A stretch of 64,000 nucleotides of DNA from Pimelobacter simplex (GTDB taxonomy: Bacteria > Actinomycetota > Actinomycetes > Propionibacteriales > Nocardioidaceae), in NCBI RefSeq assembly GCF_024662235.1, contig NZ_CP096276.1:6014001-6078000 (forward strand), written 5' to 3'. Under the pieces are notes generated by a model. It worked only from the letters and a program-made list of their open reading frames with translations, made no database searches and was not told the origin of the DNA. Positions within the stretch are counted from its first letter, which is position 1, and the number at the start of each line of letters is the position of its first letter. A program made the position numbers and the translations under genes. This document shows, in pieces, positions 12,583 to 21,591 of this stretch.

Positions 12583-12632
12583 CCCCCCCCCCCCCCCGGG
12601 GCGGGGGGGGGGGGGGCCCCCCCCCCCCCCCC
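12583..12632. repeat. Poly-C / poly-G homopolymer block
   Basis: Fifty bases consist only of C and G: 15 C (12583-12597), 4 G, 1 C, 14 G (12603-12616) and 16 C (12617-12632). It lies between two convergent genes and could fold on itself. Runs this pure are very unusual even in this genome and may be an assembly or sequencing artefact at a hard hairpin. Confidence 0.9.
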
Positions 12633-12642
12633 GTCCGTACTT

Positions 12643-12659
12643 CCTGAGGACCGCTCAGG
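12643..12659. terminator. Possible bidirectional terminator hairpin
   Basis: CCTGAG (12643-12648) pairs with CTCAGG (12654-12659) across a GACCG loop, 10 bp beyond the stop of the secreted hydrolase and downstream of the convergent DUF4442 gene. No T-run follows, as is common in high-GC Actinobacteria. Confidence 0.45.
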
Positions 12660-12668
12660 ACGGCGCGA

Positions 12669-15600
12669 TCAGCGCAGCACCACCACCGTCACCGGCGACA
12701 CCGCCGGCGCGTACGTCGTACCGCCGGGCACCACGGTGCGCACCCGCAGGTAGGCCGCCTTGCGCGACTTCGGCGCACGCACCTTGATCGTCGTGTCGCC
12801 GCGGGTGAGCGGCACCCGCGCCACGGTCCGGTAGCGGCCGCTACCGACCGCGACCTGGACCTGCGCCGGACCGGCGACCGGCGTACCGGCGATGACGCCG
12901 GAGACGCGGACCCGGACCGGCAGCTTCGCGCCGCGCCTGACCTTCGCCTTGGCGGTGGTGCTCAGGGTCAGGCTCGCCCGGGTGACCCGGTAGGTCGCCG
13001 TGATCGGGCCGCTCGCCGCGAGCTCGTCGGTGCCGGAGAACGCTGCGGTCACGCGGTGCTCGCCGACGCCGAGGGTCGCAGGCAGGGTGAGGGTGACCTC
13101 TCCGGCGGCCGGGACCGGGTAGGTCCGGGCGGCGCCGTCGATGGCGATCTCGACCGTGCCGCCCGTACCACCGGGGACGGCGACGGTGGCCGTTGCGGGG
13201 GTGCCGTAGGCCGCGGTGCCTGCCGAGAGCGACAGCGCGATCGCGGACTGACCGCGGCTGAGCGCGAACGTGATCACGTTGGACGTCGACGCCTGCGCGG
13301 TCGTCGTCTGCGCGAAGACGGCGCTCAGATGGTGCGTGCCGGCCTTGAGGCCGCTCAGCGGCAGGGTGGCGATCCCGTCGATGACATCGGCCCAGCCGAG
13401 TGTGGTCGCGCCGTCGAGGAACTCCACGCGACCGGAGGTGTCCGGCCCCGCCACGGTCGCGACCAGGTCGAACGGCTTGTTGACGGCGACCTCGTCCGGG
13501 GACCAGGTCAGTGTGGTGCTGGTCGCGTCGAGGGCGGCGAGCTCACCCTCGGCCTCGAGGCCGGTCGCGGCGGCGCGGGCCGTGACGGCGATCGTGCCGC
13601 GCACTACGTCCGCGGGGATGGTGAGCCCGGCGCTGGCCAGCCCGGTCCCGTCGGCAACGGCGGAGACCGGTGCGATGCCGTCGGGGGTGAAGGTCACCGA
13701 CTCGCCGGCCCGGAAGCCCCCGGCCGTCAGCGTGATGGTGTCGCCGGGGACGGGGGTGGGATCGCTGGCCGTGACCGTGCCGACGGTGCCGAGCGAGGCG
13801 TGCTCCGCGCACACGTCGCCCGGGACGCCGTACGGCGGGAGCGCGGTGCCCGAGGTGACCCCGTCGTCCTCACGGATGGTCGTGAACACGACGGCGTCCG
13901 GTCCCATCACACCGCCCTGGGTGTTGATCACGCTCGCCTTGAGACTCGTGCCGTTGGTCGCGCTCGGCAGCAGGTCCCCGTTGAGCGTCGCGGTGACGAC
14001 CTTGCAGGTCTCACCGGGCTCGAAGACGACCTTCTCCATGGCGGCGCCGGCCCGGCTCGACGTCGAGCCCAGGAGTGAGGCGTACCCCGTGACGCGCCGG
14101 TCGGCGGGCTTGTCGAGCGTGACCGCGATGTCGTACGTGCCGGGGCCGTTGCCCTCGTCGACGTAGGGCGCGTAGACGCCGAGGACCGGTGCCGTTCCGA
14201 CAGCGGGCGTTCCGACGGCCGAGCGCTCGAACGCCAGGTCGGAGAGATAGGCCGCCCCGGCGGTGCTCCCGTCGCTCGCCGGCGCGCCGGCGAAGCGGAC
14301 CTCCCGGACGTCGCTCAGGTCGAGGCCGGCCGCGGTGAGGTCGGTGACCGGGACGACGACCTGCTGGAGGACGACCTTCTTCAGCGTCGAGGCGCTGGTG
14401 CTCGTTGCCGAGGACGGCAGCCGGCGCAGGGCCTGCGGGTTGATCGCCGACACGAGCGAGCTCCAGGTGGCGCCCTTGCCGTCGATCACGCTGAGGGTCA
14501 GGTCGGTGTCGACGGCGACGCTCTCGGCGGCCGCGAGCTTGACCGACAGGCGCTCGAAGCCGGACACGTTGCGGCGCGCGGTCGGTACCGCGACCCGCAG
14601 CTCGTCGCTCGACCCGGTCCAGCCGAGCTGGGTGAGCGGCGTGGCCGGGACGTTGCCGCCGTTGCTCGCCGGCGTCCAGTGGGGGACCGTGGCCGAGGCC
14701 ATCGACGTGCTGGCGCAGGCCGGCAGCGCCTGCGCGACCGTGCGTCCGGCGAGGCTCGCGCACACCGTCGCCGTGGCCGCGCCGGAGGTGCGGATCAGCG
14801 AGCTGGTCGACTCGAACGACGCCACCGTGGTGCGCGCGGACGACGGGGCCGTGGCCTGGGTGCGGACGTCCTCTCCGTCGAGCACCTCAGGCACGGCGCC
14901 GGTGCCGTCGAACATCGGCAGGAACGCGGTCTCCCCGCCGACCGTGAGCCGGAACCAGGCGGCCATGTAGACGCTGCCCTGGCGGTACTGCTCGGCTGCG
15001 GTCATCCGGATCGAGCTGCCCGCGACGGAGGGGTCGGTGCCGCAGACCGGCTCGGTACGCCGCGCGGTGCTGCTGCTCCAGTCGTCGCTGACCGAGTTGA
15101 GGTAGACGCCCGGCGTCCAGACGGTGTTGTAGAAGTTGTGGTTCGCGCCCATCACCCAGGTGCCGGTGCGCAGCGAGTCGTCGCCGAAGGCGTAGCGCGA
15201 GTCGTCCAGCATGTGCTGGCCCTGCTGGTTGGACACGTCGCCGTCGCAGTAGGGGAGGACGACATTCATCGCGACGCCGGGCACGGTCATCCGGGCGAAG
15301 TCGACCGGGGCGAGGGGAAGCACCGAGCGCAGGCCGAACGGGTGCGCCCGCAGGGTGTTGAGGGTCGCCGCGTAGGTGACGCCCTCGCCGCCGCGCGAGT
15401 GTCCCATCAGGCCGACCTGGTCGAGGTCGAGGCGCCCGACGAGGTCGGCGGCCGCGATGTCGTCCAGCGGTTCCGGCGGGGTGACGAACCCGTCGGCACG
15501 CTCGGCCAGCGCGACCGTGCCGCGGTCGAGAGCCTCGTCGAGCGTGACGTCGGTGTCGGTGGCGTCGTCGTGGAGCCGGACCGGCTTGCCGGCGTTCGCG

Positions 15601-16448
15601 TCGGCGAGCAGGTCGAGGGTGTCGAGCACCAGGCGGCCACGGGCCTGGGCGCCCTGGTCGGCCGCGAGCTGGTTGTCGTTGGCGTTGATGGCGTTGGCGG
15701 AGATCGAGACGACGGCGTAGCCGTGGCTGGCGAGGGCCCGCGCGGTGCCGTCGTACCCGAGGTAGCTGGGGATCGAGCGCTGGGTGGCCGAGCAGGGCCA
15801 GCGCGCCGGGTTGGCCGCGCCGGAGCCGTAGCAGTAGCCGTGCCGGCCGTGGAGGAGCAGGACGACGGGGCGCTTGCCGGGGGTGTCGGGCAGGTAGAGC
15901 TTGCCCTCCATCTCGCCCCGGATGCCGCCGATCGCGGCCAGGTCGACGCTCTGGTCACCGAACTTGTAGATGGACTCGGTGAAGGTGGCCGGGCCCGGTG
16001 CTGACGGATCGGCAGCGAGGGCCTCCGCCGTGCTCGCCTCGGGAGCCACCGCCGCGCTGCGCGCCGCAGGCGCGGTCGCGTCGCGGCTCGCCCATCCGGC
16101 CTCGACACTGTGGGCGTCGGCGACCGACGGGTCCGCGGTGAAGACGCTCAGCGAACGGCCGTCGGGGGACTCGGTGGCGACGCCGATCGAGGCACCGTCC
16201 ACCTCGATGGTCGGCGCGTCCGAGACGATCGGCAGCGACCGATCGAGCTCGACGGTGACCTCGTAGCCGCCCGGCACGGTGGTGACGGACCAGTCGTCGC
16301 CGGCCGCGATCGCGCCGGGGGCGGCGCCCGCCGACGGAGTGACCCCGGGCAGGGGTGCGAGGAGGGCGAGGGAGAACGGGAGGGCGAGGACGGCCGCGAG
16401 GGCCGACCGCCCGGGTCGACGGCAGGGTCGACGGGAGGAGGGTGACAT
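12669..16448 (-). CDS. Large secreted serine hydrolase (alpha/beta) with C-terminal Ig-like domains
   Basis: A 1259-residue exported protein. Residues 1-45 are an Arg-rich, hydrophobic signal peptide ending near AGAAPG. An alpha/beta hydrolase core follows: VVLLLHGRHGYCYG, then GLMGHSRGGEG with the nucleophile Ser at about 351. A later PYCDGDVSNQQGQ aspartate and MGANHNFYN histidine complete the likely triad. The last third is beta-rich with Ig-like repeats (for example SGRVEFLDGATTLGWA, then a second unit) and a basic C-terminal beta module. It resembles secreted polymer or lipid esterases, but the substrate is not evident. The start is ATG at 16448, which begins a proper signal peptide. Confidence 0.82.
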   Translation of the reverse strand: MSPSSRRPCRRPGRSALAAVLALPFSLALLAPLPGVTPSAGAAPGAIAAGDDWSVTTVPGGYEVTVELDRSLPIVSDAPTIEVDGASIGVATESPDGRSLSVFTADPSVADAHSVEAGWASRDATAPAARSAAVAPEASTAEALAADPSAPGPATFTESIYKFGDQSVDLAAIGGIRGEMEGKLYLPDTPGKRPVVLLLHGRHGYCYGSGAANPARWPCSATQRSIPSYLGYDGTARALASHGYAVVSISANAINANDNQLAADQGAQARGRLVLDTLDLLADANAGKPVRLHDDATDTDVTLDEALDRGTVALAERADGFVTPPEPLDDIAAADLVGRLDLDQVGLMGHSRGGEGVTYAATLNTLRAHPFGLRSVLPLAPVDFARMTVPGVAMNVVLPYCDGDVSNQQGQHMLDDSRYAFGDDSLRTGTWVMGANHNFYNTVWTPGVYLNSVSDDWSSSTARRTEPVCGTDPSVAGSSIRMTAAEQYRQGSVYMAAWFRLTVGGETAFLPMFDGTGAVPEVLDGEDVRTQATAPSSARTTVASFESTSSLIRTSGAATATVCASLAGRTVAQALPACASTSMASATVPHWTPASNGGNVPATPLTQLGWTGSSDELRVAVPTARRNVSGFERLSVKLAAAESVAVDTDLTLSVIDGKGATWSSLVSAINPQALRRLPSSATSTSASTLKKVVLQQVVVPVTDLTAAGLDLSDVREVRFAGAPASDGSTAGAAYLSDLAFERSAVGTPAVGTAPVLGVYAPYVDEGNGPGTYDIAVTLDKPADRRVTGYASLLGSTSSRAGAAMEKVVFEPGETCKVVTATLNGDLLPSATNGTSLKASVINTQGGVMGPDAVVFTTIREDDGVTSGTALPPYGVPGDVCAEHASLGTVGTVTASDPTPVPGDTITLTAGGFRAGESVTFTPDGIAPVSAVADGTGLASAGLTIPADVVRGTIAVTARAAATGLEAEGELAALDATSTTLTWSPDEVAVNKPFDLVATVAGPDTSGRVEFLDGATTLGWADVIDGIATLPLSGLKAGTHHLSAVFAQTTTAQASTSNVITFALSRGQSAIALSLSAGTAAYGTPATATVAVPGGTGGTVEIAIDGAARTYPVPAAGEVTLTLPATLGVGEHRVTAAFSGTDELAASGPITATYRVTRASLTLSTTAKAKVRRGAKLPVRVRVSGVIAGTPVAGPAQVQVAVGSGRYRTVARVPLTRGDTTIKVRAPKSRKAAYLRVRTVVPGGTTYAPAVSPVTVVVLR

Positions 16449-16621
16449 GGGGGGACTCTCAGCTCGGGAACGCGATTCGGCCGTCCCGGTCGTCACCGAG
16501 GTGACACGGCGTCCGACGACCCTCGTCACCCAAGGTTTCGTCAAGGTTTCAACTAGCTCTGCGCGGCGTTGCCGCGGGACCCGGGAAGGTAAAGATCCCG
16601 GGTCGTCCCCTCAGCGGAGGG

Positions 16622-17008
16622 TCAGAGGATGTCGGGGACGACGCTCAGCGTCAGCCCGACCAGGATCGCCAGGACGGCGTACAGCGCGACGCGGCGGTTG
16701 CCCGAGCTGGGCGGGGCGTCGGCGAGGGCCGGCAGGCCCATGCTTCGGCGCCAGTCGTCCTCCTCGCCCTCCCATTGCTCGGCCGGGGTGATCGCGCGCA
16801 GCGTGGCGCCGATGCCGAGGAGCAGGAGCGTGAACGCGCCGCCCGCGACGGTGAGCACCGTGAGGATCGCGGAGACGCCGCGGGTCTCGGTGCCGAACAT
16901 CAGGCCCGCGCCCATGCCGACCGACGCCAGCAGCGCCACGATGCTGAGGATGCTGCCGACCACCTGGTTGTGGCGGGCGACGAAGCCGGGGGACGCGGTG
17001 TCGGGCAT
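16622..17008 (-). CDS. Small membrane protein of unknown function
   Basis: A 128-residue protein with three hydrophobic helices at about residues 17-38, 45-70 and 108-127. An acidic, Trp-containing loop (EQWEGEEDDWRRSMGLP) lies between the second and third. I do not recognise a family. The ATG at 17008 is used, since upstream in-frame codons add Arg-rich, non-membrane sequence. It lies alone on the minus strand between the secreted hydrolase and the IS element. Confidence 0.7.
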   Translation of the reverse strand: MPDTASPGFVARHNQVVGSILSIVALLASVGMGAGLMFGTETRGVSAILTVLTVAGGAFTLLLLGIGATLRAITPAEQWEGEEDDWRRSMGLPALADAPPSSGNRRVALYAVLAILVGLTLSVVPDIL

Positions 17009-17049
17009 GGGCCCGACCTTACTGGGCGGGGCCGAGCGGGCGACGCTCC

Positions 17050-17067
17050 GGTTTCCCCGATGAACCC
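17050..17067 (+). repeat. 18-bp direct repeat, left copy
   Basis: GGTTTCCCCGATGAACCC here matches 19306-19323 at 16 of 18 positions in the same orientation. The pair brackets the unknown gene and its IS element, so the two copies might mark an acquired segment. Confidence 0.5.
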
Positions 17068-17255
17068 CCGCGCTCGCACTCCTCGTAGGTCTGAGCCCTA
17101 CCCCAACGAGGTCCCCACCTGCGGGTGCCCGAGGAGCGCTCGCCCTGCGGGCGTCACTTCGGGGCACGACTGCCGCGCGGTGAACGTGGAGATTCGCTGG
17201 TAGGAAGGGTCACGGGACCAGGTCGCTGCGAAAGAACTCAATACGCTGTGTCCCA

Positions 17256-17263
17256 TGCAGCCG
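17256..17263 (+). repeat. Left target-site duplication of the IS256-family element
   Basis: TGCAGCCG here recurs exactly at 18686-18693 on the other side of the element. Eight bases is the usual duplication for IS256-family transposition. The left copy starts on the T of an ATG (17255-17257). Confidence 0.85.
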
Positions 17264-18685
17264 GGTCAAGTCCGCTGGGGTGGTGTACGAGGTTGATCCC
17301 TCGGTTGGGCGTGTCGGTCAGGCTGTGAGGGCCTGGAGTTCGGGTTCGGTCACCTCCTCGACGACGCAGGTGTCGACGGCCTGGGCGCGGGCGAGGACGT
17401 CGAGTCCGAGGTAGCGGCGGCCTTCGGCCCACTCGTCGTGCTGCTCGGCCAGGACGGCGCCGACGAGCCGGATGATGCTGGCCCGGTCGGGAAAGATCCC
17501 GACCACGTCGGTTCGCCTGCGGATCTCGCGGTTGAGGCGCTCGTTGGGGTTGTTGGACCAGATCTGGCGCCAGATCTCCTTCGGGAACGCGGTGAAGGCG
17601 AGGATGTCGGCACGAGCGTCCTCCAGATGCTCGGCCACCTTGGGGAGCTTCTCGGCCAGGGCGTCGACGACCCGGTCGAACTGGGCGTGGACAGCGTCGG
17701 CGTCGGGCTGGTCGTAGATCGAGTGCAGCAGCGCCTTGACCCAGCCCCACGAGGACTTCGGCGTCGCCGACATCAGGTTCGCCGCGTAGTGGGTTCGGCA
17801 GCGCTGCCACGAGGCGCCGGGCAACGTGGCGCCGATCGCGGCCACCAGCCCGGCGTGGGCGTCGCTGGTGACGAGCTTGACCCCGGCCAGGCCGCGGGCG
17901 GTCAGATCCCTCCAGAAGGCCAGCCACCCGGCGCCGTCCTCGCTGCTGGTGACCTGCACGCCGAGGATCTCGCGGTGCCCGTCGGCGTTGACGCCGGTGG
18001 CGACCAGCACGTGGACCGGCACCACCCGGCCACCTTCGCGGACCTTGAGCACCAACGCGTCGGCGGCCACGAAGGTGAACGGCCCGGCCTCCTCCAGCCG
18101 TCGGGTGCGGAACTGCTCGACGTGCTCGTCGAGTTCCTTGGCCATCACCGAGACCTGGCTCTTGGACAGGCCGGTGATGCCGAGGGTCTGCACCAGCTTG
18201 TCCATCCGCCGCGTCGAGACGCCGAGCAGGTAACAGGTCGCGACCACACTGGTCAGTGCCCGCTCTGCTCGCTTGCGGCGCTCCAGCAGCCACTCGGGGT
18301 ACAGCGAACCGGTGCGCAGCTTGGGAACCGCGACGTCCAGAGTGCCGACGCGGGTGTCGAGGTCGCGGTGCCGGTAGCCGTTGCGGGAGTTGACGCGCTC
18401 CATGCTGCGTTCGCCGTAGCCGGCGCCGCACACCGCGTCGGCCTGCGCCGAGAGCAGCGCATTGACGAACGTGGTGAGCAGGTCCCGCATCAGATCAGGA
18501 CTGGCCTGGGACAGCTGCTCGTTCAGGAACTGTGCAGGGTCGATACTGGGTCCAGCGGTCATCGTCGTGGTCCTTCTTCGAGTCGGTTTTCGCAGATCAC
18601 TCGAAGGATCCACCCGGTGGCCGCGCCTACGTTGGAGGCACGCGCTCACTCAGGTCCGTCGTACACCACTCTGCTGGACTCCACT
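17264..18685 (-). mobile_element. Complete IS256-family insertion sequence, 1422 bp
   Basis: One transposase gene is flanked by imperfect 27-bp terminal inverted repeats (17264-17290 and 18659-18685; 19 of 27 match, with GTGGTGTACGA identical at the inner ends). The 8-bp direct duplication TGCAGCCG lies immediately outside. The intact ends, duplication and open transposase frame point to a recent and possibly active insertion. It splits the first codon of a gene that continues at 18686. Confidence 0.92.
17318..18562 (-). CDS. IS256-family (Mutator-type) DDE transposase
   Basis: A 414-residue transposase. GYRHRDLDTRVGTLDVAVPK is the family N-terminal block. VAADALVLKV holds the first catalytic Asp and VTSDAHAG the second. 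WSNNPNERLNREIRRRTDVV is the family signature around the catalytic Glu. The length and motifs are complete with no frameshift. The ATG at 18562 (MTAGPSIDP) is chosen over an upstream frame extension. It fills the IS between the inverted repeats. Confidence 0.95.
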   Translation of the reverse strand: MTAGPSIDPAQFLNEQLSQASPDLMRDLLTTFVNALLSAQADAVCGAGYGERSMERVNSRNGYRHRDLDTRVGTLDVAVPKLRTGSLYPEWLLERRKRAERALTSVVATCYLLGVSTRRMDKLVQTLGITGLSKSQVSVMAKELDEHVEQFRTRRLEEAGPFTFVAADALVLKVREGGRVVPVHVLVATGVNADGHREILGVQVTSSEDGAGWLAFWRDLTARGLAGVKLVTSDAHAGLVAAIGATLPGASWQRCRTHYAANLMSATPKSSWGWVKALLHSIYDQPDADAVHAQFDRVVDALAEKLPKVAEHLEDARADILAFTAFPKEIWRQIWSNNPNERLNREIRRRTDVVGIFPDRASIIRLVGAVLAEQHDEWAEGRRYLGLDVLARAQAVDTCVVEEVTEPELQALTA

Positions 18686-19104
18686 TGCAGCCGCTTGCTG
18701 AGGTGACCTTGACGCGCCCATGGCACTGGGGCGTCGCGGTGGTGGGAAACCCCGTCGCTGAGGTTCCGACCGACTTCGGCGGGCACCTCATCGCGGCTGG
18801 TCGAGACGTCATCGCACTGAGCGTCCGACACGCTCAGGACATCGAGGCCGAGAAGTTCGAGGGTGAATGGGCTACGGCGACGCTGTACGTGCGGTCGTTG
18901 GTGCAAGAAGAAGGCACGGACCGGCACATCCTGTGCGACACGATCGTCGCGACATCTGACGAGACCGTCGCTGTCGGAGACGCTGACGGCATGGTGGTGG
19001 TCCCTTCGCCGAGCCTCCGAACTCGCGTCATCGTGTCGACCGACGACGCCGATCCGACAGGGTTGGAGCGCGTCTGGGTCGACTTGGTTGCTGTCGACGA
19101 CTGA
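18685..19104 (+). CDS. Uncharacterised protein whose start codon was hit by the IS element
   Basis: Removing the IS and one target duplication restores an uninterrupted gene starting ATG CAG CCG CTT at 17255 and continuing from 18694 to 19104 (139 codons). After insertion the last element base plus the duplication gives TTG CAG CCG, so a TTG start at 18685 keeps the frame. The original promoter and leader are now 1.4 kb away. The protein (MQPLAEVTLTRPWHWG) is beta-rich and acidic; I recognise no family. Its codons end in G/C less consistently than those of its neighbours, suggesting transfer. It may be silenced or driven from the IS end. Confidence 0.7.
   Translation: MQPLAEVTLTRPWHWGVAVVGNPVAEVPTDFGGHLIAAGRDVIALSVRHAQDIEAEKFEGEWATATLYVRSLVQEEGTDRHILCDTIVATSDETVAVGDADGMVVVPSPSLRTRVIVSTDDADPTGLERVWVDLVAVDD
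18686..18693 (+). repeat. Right target-site duplication of the IS256-family element
   Basis: Exact copy of the left TGCAGCCG (17256-17263), directly after the right inverted repeat. Confidence 0.85.
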
Positions 19105-19305
19105 GGCTTGGGCTTCTGCCACGCGGTCGCTGTTGGGGCGCTGCGTGACGGCAAGGGTCGGGCCGGCGAAACAGGCCAGGGTGGCTCACTGCCGTGCGTC
19201 ACCTCTGGACGGTCGACTGCCGGAGCCCATCCTCCCGAGCGACGGCGCAACGGGTCGATCGCGGACGGTTGCGCCGAGCTTGCTGGTGGTCATGAGTGTT
19301 CGTCT

Positions 19306-19323
19306 GGTTTCTCCGATGAACCG
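19306..19323 (+). repeat. 18-bp direct repeat, right copy
   Basis: GGTTTCTCCGATGAACCG matches 17050-17067 with two differences. It lies 25 bp upstream of miaB, at the right edge of the segment that holds the IS and the unknown gene. Confidence 0.5.
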
Positions 19324-19348
19324 CCAGCCGCCGTACCCTTGAGCGGTC

Positions 19349-20845
19349 ATGAGCACTGCAGCCCAGCCCCGCACCTACGAGGTCCGCACCTACGGGTGCC
19401 AGATGAACGTGCACGACTCCGAGCGCCTCTCGGGCCTGCTCGAGGACGCCGGCTACGCCGCGGCCCCCGAGGGGGAGCAGGCGGACGTCGTCGTGTTCAA
19501 CACCTGCGCGGTGCGGGAGAACGCGGACAACCGCCTCTACGGCAACCTCGGGCACCTGGCGCCGATCAAGGCGAAGCGGCCCGGGATGCAGATCGCGGTC
19601 GGGGGCTGCATGGCGCAGAAGGACCGCGACACCGTGGTCAAGCGGGCGCCGTGGGTCGACGTGGTCTTCGGGACCCACAACATCGGCTCCCTGCCGGCGC
19701 TCCTCGACCGGGCGCGGGTGCAGGAGGAGGCGCAGGTCGAGATCCTCGAGTCGCTCGACGTGTTCCCGTCGACGCTGCCGACCAAGCGCGAGTCGGCGTA
19801 CGCCGCGTGGGTGTCGGTGAGCGTGGGGTGCAACAACACGTGCACGTTCTGCATCGTGCCGAGCCTGCGGGGCAAGGAGAAGGACCGGCGGCCGGGCGAG
19901 ATCCTGGCCGAGATCGAGGCGCTCGTCGCCGAGGGGGTCTCCGAGGTCACGCTGCTGGGCCAGAACGTCAACGCCTACGGCGTGGAGTTCGGTGACCGGC
20001 AGGCGTTCTCCAAGCTGCTGCGGGCCTGTGGCGCGATCGAGGGGCTGGAGCGGGTGCGGTTCACGAGCCCGCACCCGGCCGAGTTCACCGACGACGTCAT
20101 CGAGGCGATGGCCGAGACGCACAACGTGATGCCGAGCCTGCACATGCCGCTGCAGTCCGGCTCGTCCAAGGTCCTCAAGGACATGCGCCGGTCCTACCGC
20201 CAGGAGAAGTTCCTCGGCATCATCGACCGGGTCCGTGCCGCGCTTCCGGACGCGGCGATCACCACCGACATCATCGTCGGCTTCCCGGGCGAGACCGAGG
20301 AGGACTTCCAGGAGACCCTCAAGGTCGTTCGGGAGGCGCGGTTCTCGGGGGCGTTCACCTTCCAGTACTCCAAGCGCCCCGGTACGCCGGCCGCGACCCT
20401 GCCCGACCAGGTCGCCCAGGCCGACGTCACCGACCGCTACAACCGGCTCGTCGAGCTGGTCAACGAGATCACCTGGGACGAGAACAAGCGCATCGTCGGG
20501 CGCGAGCTCGAGCTCATGGTCTCCGAGGGCGAGGGGCGCAAGGACGCCGCCACCCACCGGCTGTCCGGGCGCGCGCCCGACAACCGGCTCGTGCACTTCG
20601 AGGCCGACTTCTCGCAGGTCGAGGGCGTGCCGCGGCCCGGCGACATGGTGACGGTCCAGGTGACCTATGCCGCGCCGCACCACCTGGTCGCCGACGGTCC
20701 GGTACGCGCGCTGCGTCGTACCCGCTCGGGCGACGCGTGGGAGCGCCGTACGACGGCGCCCGCGCCCGCCTCCGCCGGGGTCGGGCTGGGGATGCCGTCG
20801 ATCGGCGTCCCCGCGCCGCTGCCGGACGCCCCCGTCTGCGGCTGA
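19349..20845 (+). CDS. miaB: tRNA-2-methylthio-N6-dimethylallyladenosine synthase MiaB
   Basis: A 498-residue radical-SAM methylthiotransferase that adds the 2-methylthio group to i6A37 in tRNAs reading UNN codons. The N-terminal UPF0004 domain has the auxiliary-cluster cysteines in [17 protein letters not shown] and VGGCMAQ. The radical-SAM domain has [14 protein letters not shown] (CxxxCxxC) near residue 157. A C-terminal TRAM domain spans about 380-450. A Pro/Ala-rich tail of about 35 residues lies beyond TRAM. Its partner miaA is 2.2 kb downstream. Confidence 0.97.
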   Translation: MSTAAQPRTYEVRTYGCQMNVHDSERLSGLLEDAGYAAAPEGEQADVVVFNTCAVRENADNRLYGNLGHLAPIKAKRPGMQIAVGGCMAQKDRDTVVKRAPWVDVVFGTHNIGSLPALLDRARVQEEAQVEILESLDVFPSTLPTKRESAYAAWVSVSVGCNNTCTFCIVPSLRGKEKDRRPGEILAEIEALVAEGVSEVTLLGQNVNAYGVEFGDRQAFSKLLRACGAIEGLERVRFTSPHPAEFTDDVIEAMAETHNVMPSLHMPLQSGSSKVLKDMRRSYRQEKFLGIIDRVRAALPDAAITTDIIVGFPGETEEDFQETLKVVREARFSGAFTFQYSKRPGTPAATLPDQVAQADVTDRYNRLVELVNEITWDENKRIVGRELELMVSEGEGRKDAATHRLSGRAPDNRLVHFEADFSQVEGVPRPGDMVTVQVTYAAPHHLVADGPVRALRRTRSGDAWERRTTAPAPASAGVGLGMPSIGVPAPLPDAPVCG

Positions 20846-20856
20846 GGCGGTACGAC

Positions 20857-21591
20857 GTGCCCGCCGACGCGCCGACCATCCTCGCGACCTCCGGGGGTGT
20901 GGTCCCCAGCGCCCGCAACCGCTGGTCCGTCGGCCCCCTGACCCGGTACGCCGTCGACCTGGCCGGCGTCGAGGGCCGGGCGCCGCGGGTCTGCTTCCTC
21001 GCGACCGCGTGCGGCGACCAGCCCGCGGTGCTGCGCGACTTCTACGACATGGCACAGGAGGCGGGCTTCCACGGCAACCACCTCTCGCTCTTCACGATGC
21101 CCAACGTGGCCGACGTCCGGGCGCACCTGCTCGCCCAGGACGTCATCTGGGTGTGGGGCGGCAGCGTCGCGGGCCTGCTGGCGATGTGGGAGCTGCACGG
21201 CGTCGGCGCCGCGATGCGCGAGGCATGGGAGGCCGGCGTGGTGCTGACCGGGGTCTCGGCCGGATCGATCTGCTGGCACTCCGGCGGCACGACGGACTCG
21301 TTCGGGCCGGACCTGCGCCCGATCACCAACGGGCTCGGGCTGGTGCCCTACTCCAACGGCGTGCACTACGACTCCGAGGAGCAGCGGCGCCCGCTGTTCC
21401 AGCAGCTGATCGGTGACGGCGTGCTGCCGGCCGGCTACGCGACCGATGACGGCGTCGGCCTGCACTACCGCGGGACCGAGCTGGTCGAGGCGCTGACGGA
21501 GCAGGCCGGCAAGGCGGCGTATTTCGTCGAGCGGGGTGCGGCGGGCGGCGCGGTCGAGACCCGGCTGGAGACCCGGCTCCTACGCGGGTGA
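20857..21591 (+). CDS. Peptidase S51 family (peptidase E / cyanophycinase-like) protein
   Basis: A 244-residue protein of the PepE fold. TILATSGGVVP opens the Rossmann-like core, VWVWGGSVAGLLAMW follows, and GVSAGSICW gives the nucleophile elbow with the catalytic Ser at about residue 134. S51 peptidases cleave Asp-X dipeptides (PepE) or cyanophycin, and the exact substrate is not decided here. The GTG at 20857 lies 12 bp after the miaB stop, so the two are likely co-transcribed. The 3' end overlaps a small gene on the other strand by 12 bp. Confidence 0.85.
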   Translation: MPADAPTILATSGGVVPSARNRWSVGPLTRYAVDLAGVEGRAPRVCFLATACGDQPAVLRDFYDMAQEAGFHGNHLSLFTMPNVADVRAHLLAQDVIWVWGGSVAGLLAMWELHGVGAAMREAWEAGVVLTGVSAGSICWHSGGTTDSFGPDLRPITNGLGLVPYSNGVHYDSEEQRRPLFQQLIGDGVLPAGYATDDGVGLHYRGTELVEALTEQAGKAAYFVERGAAGGAVETRLETRLLRG

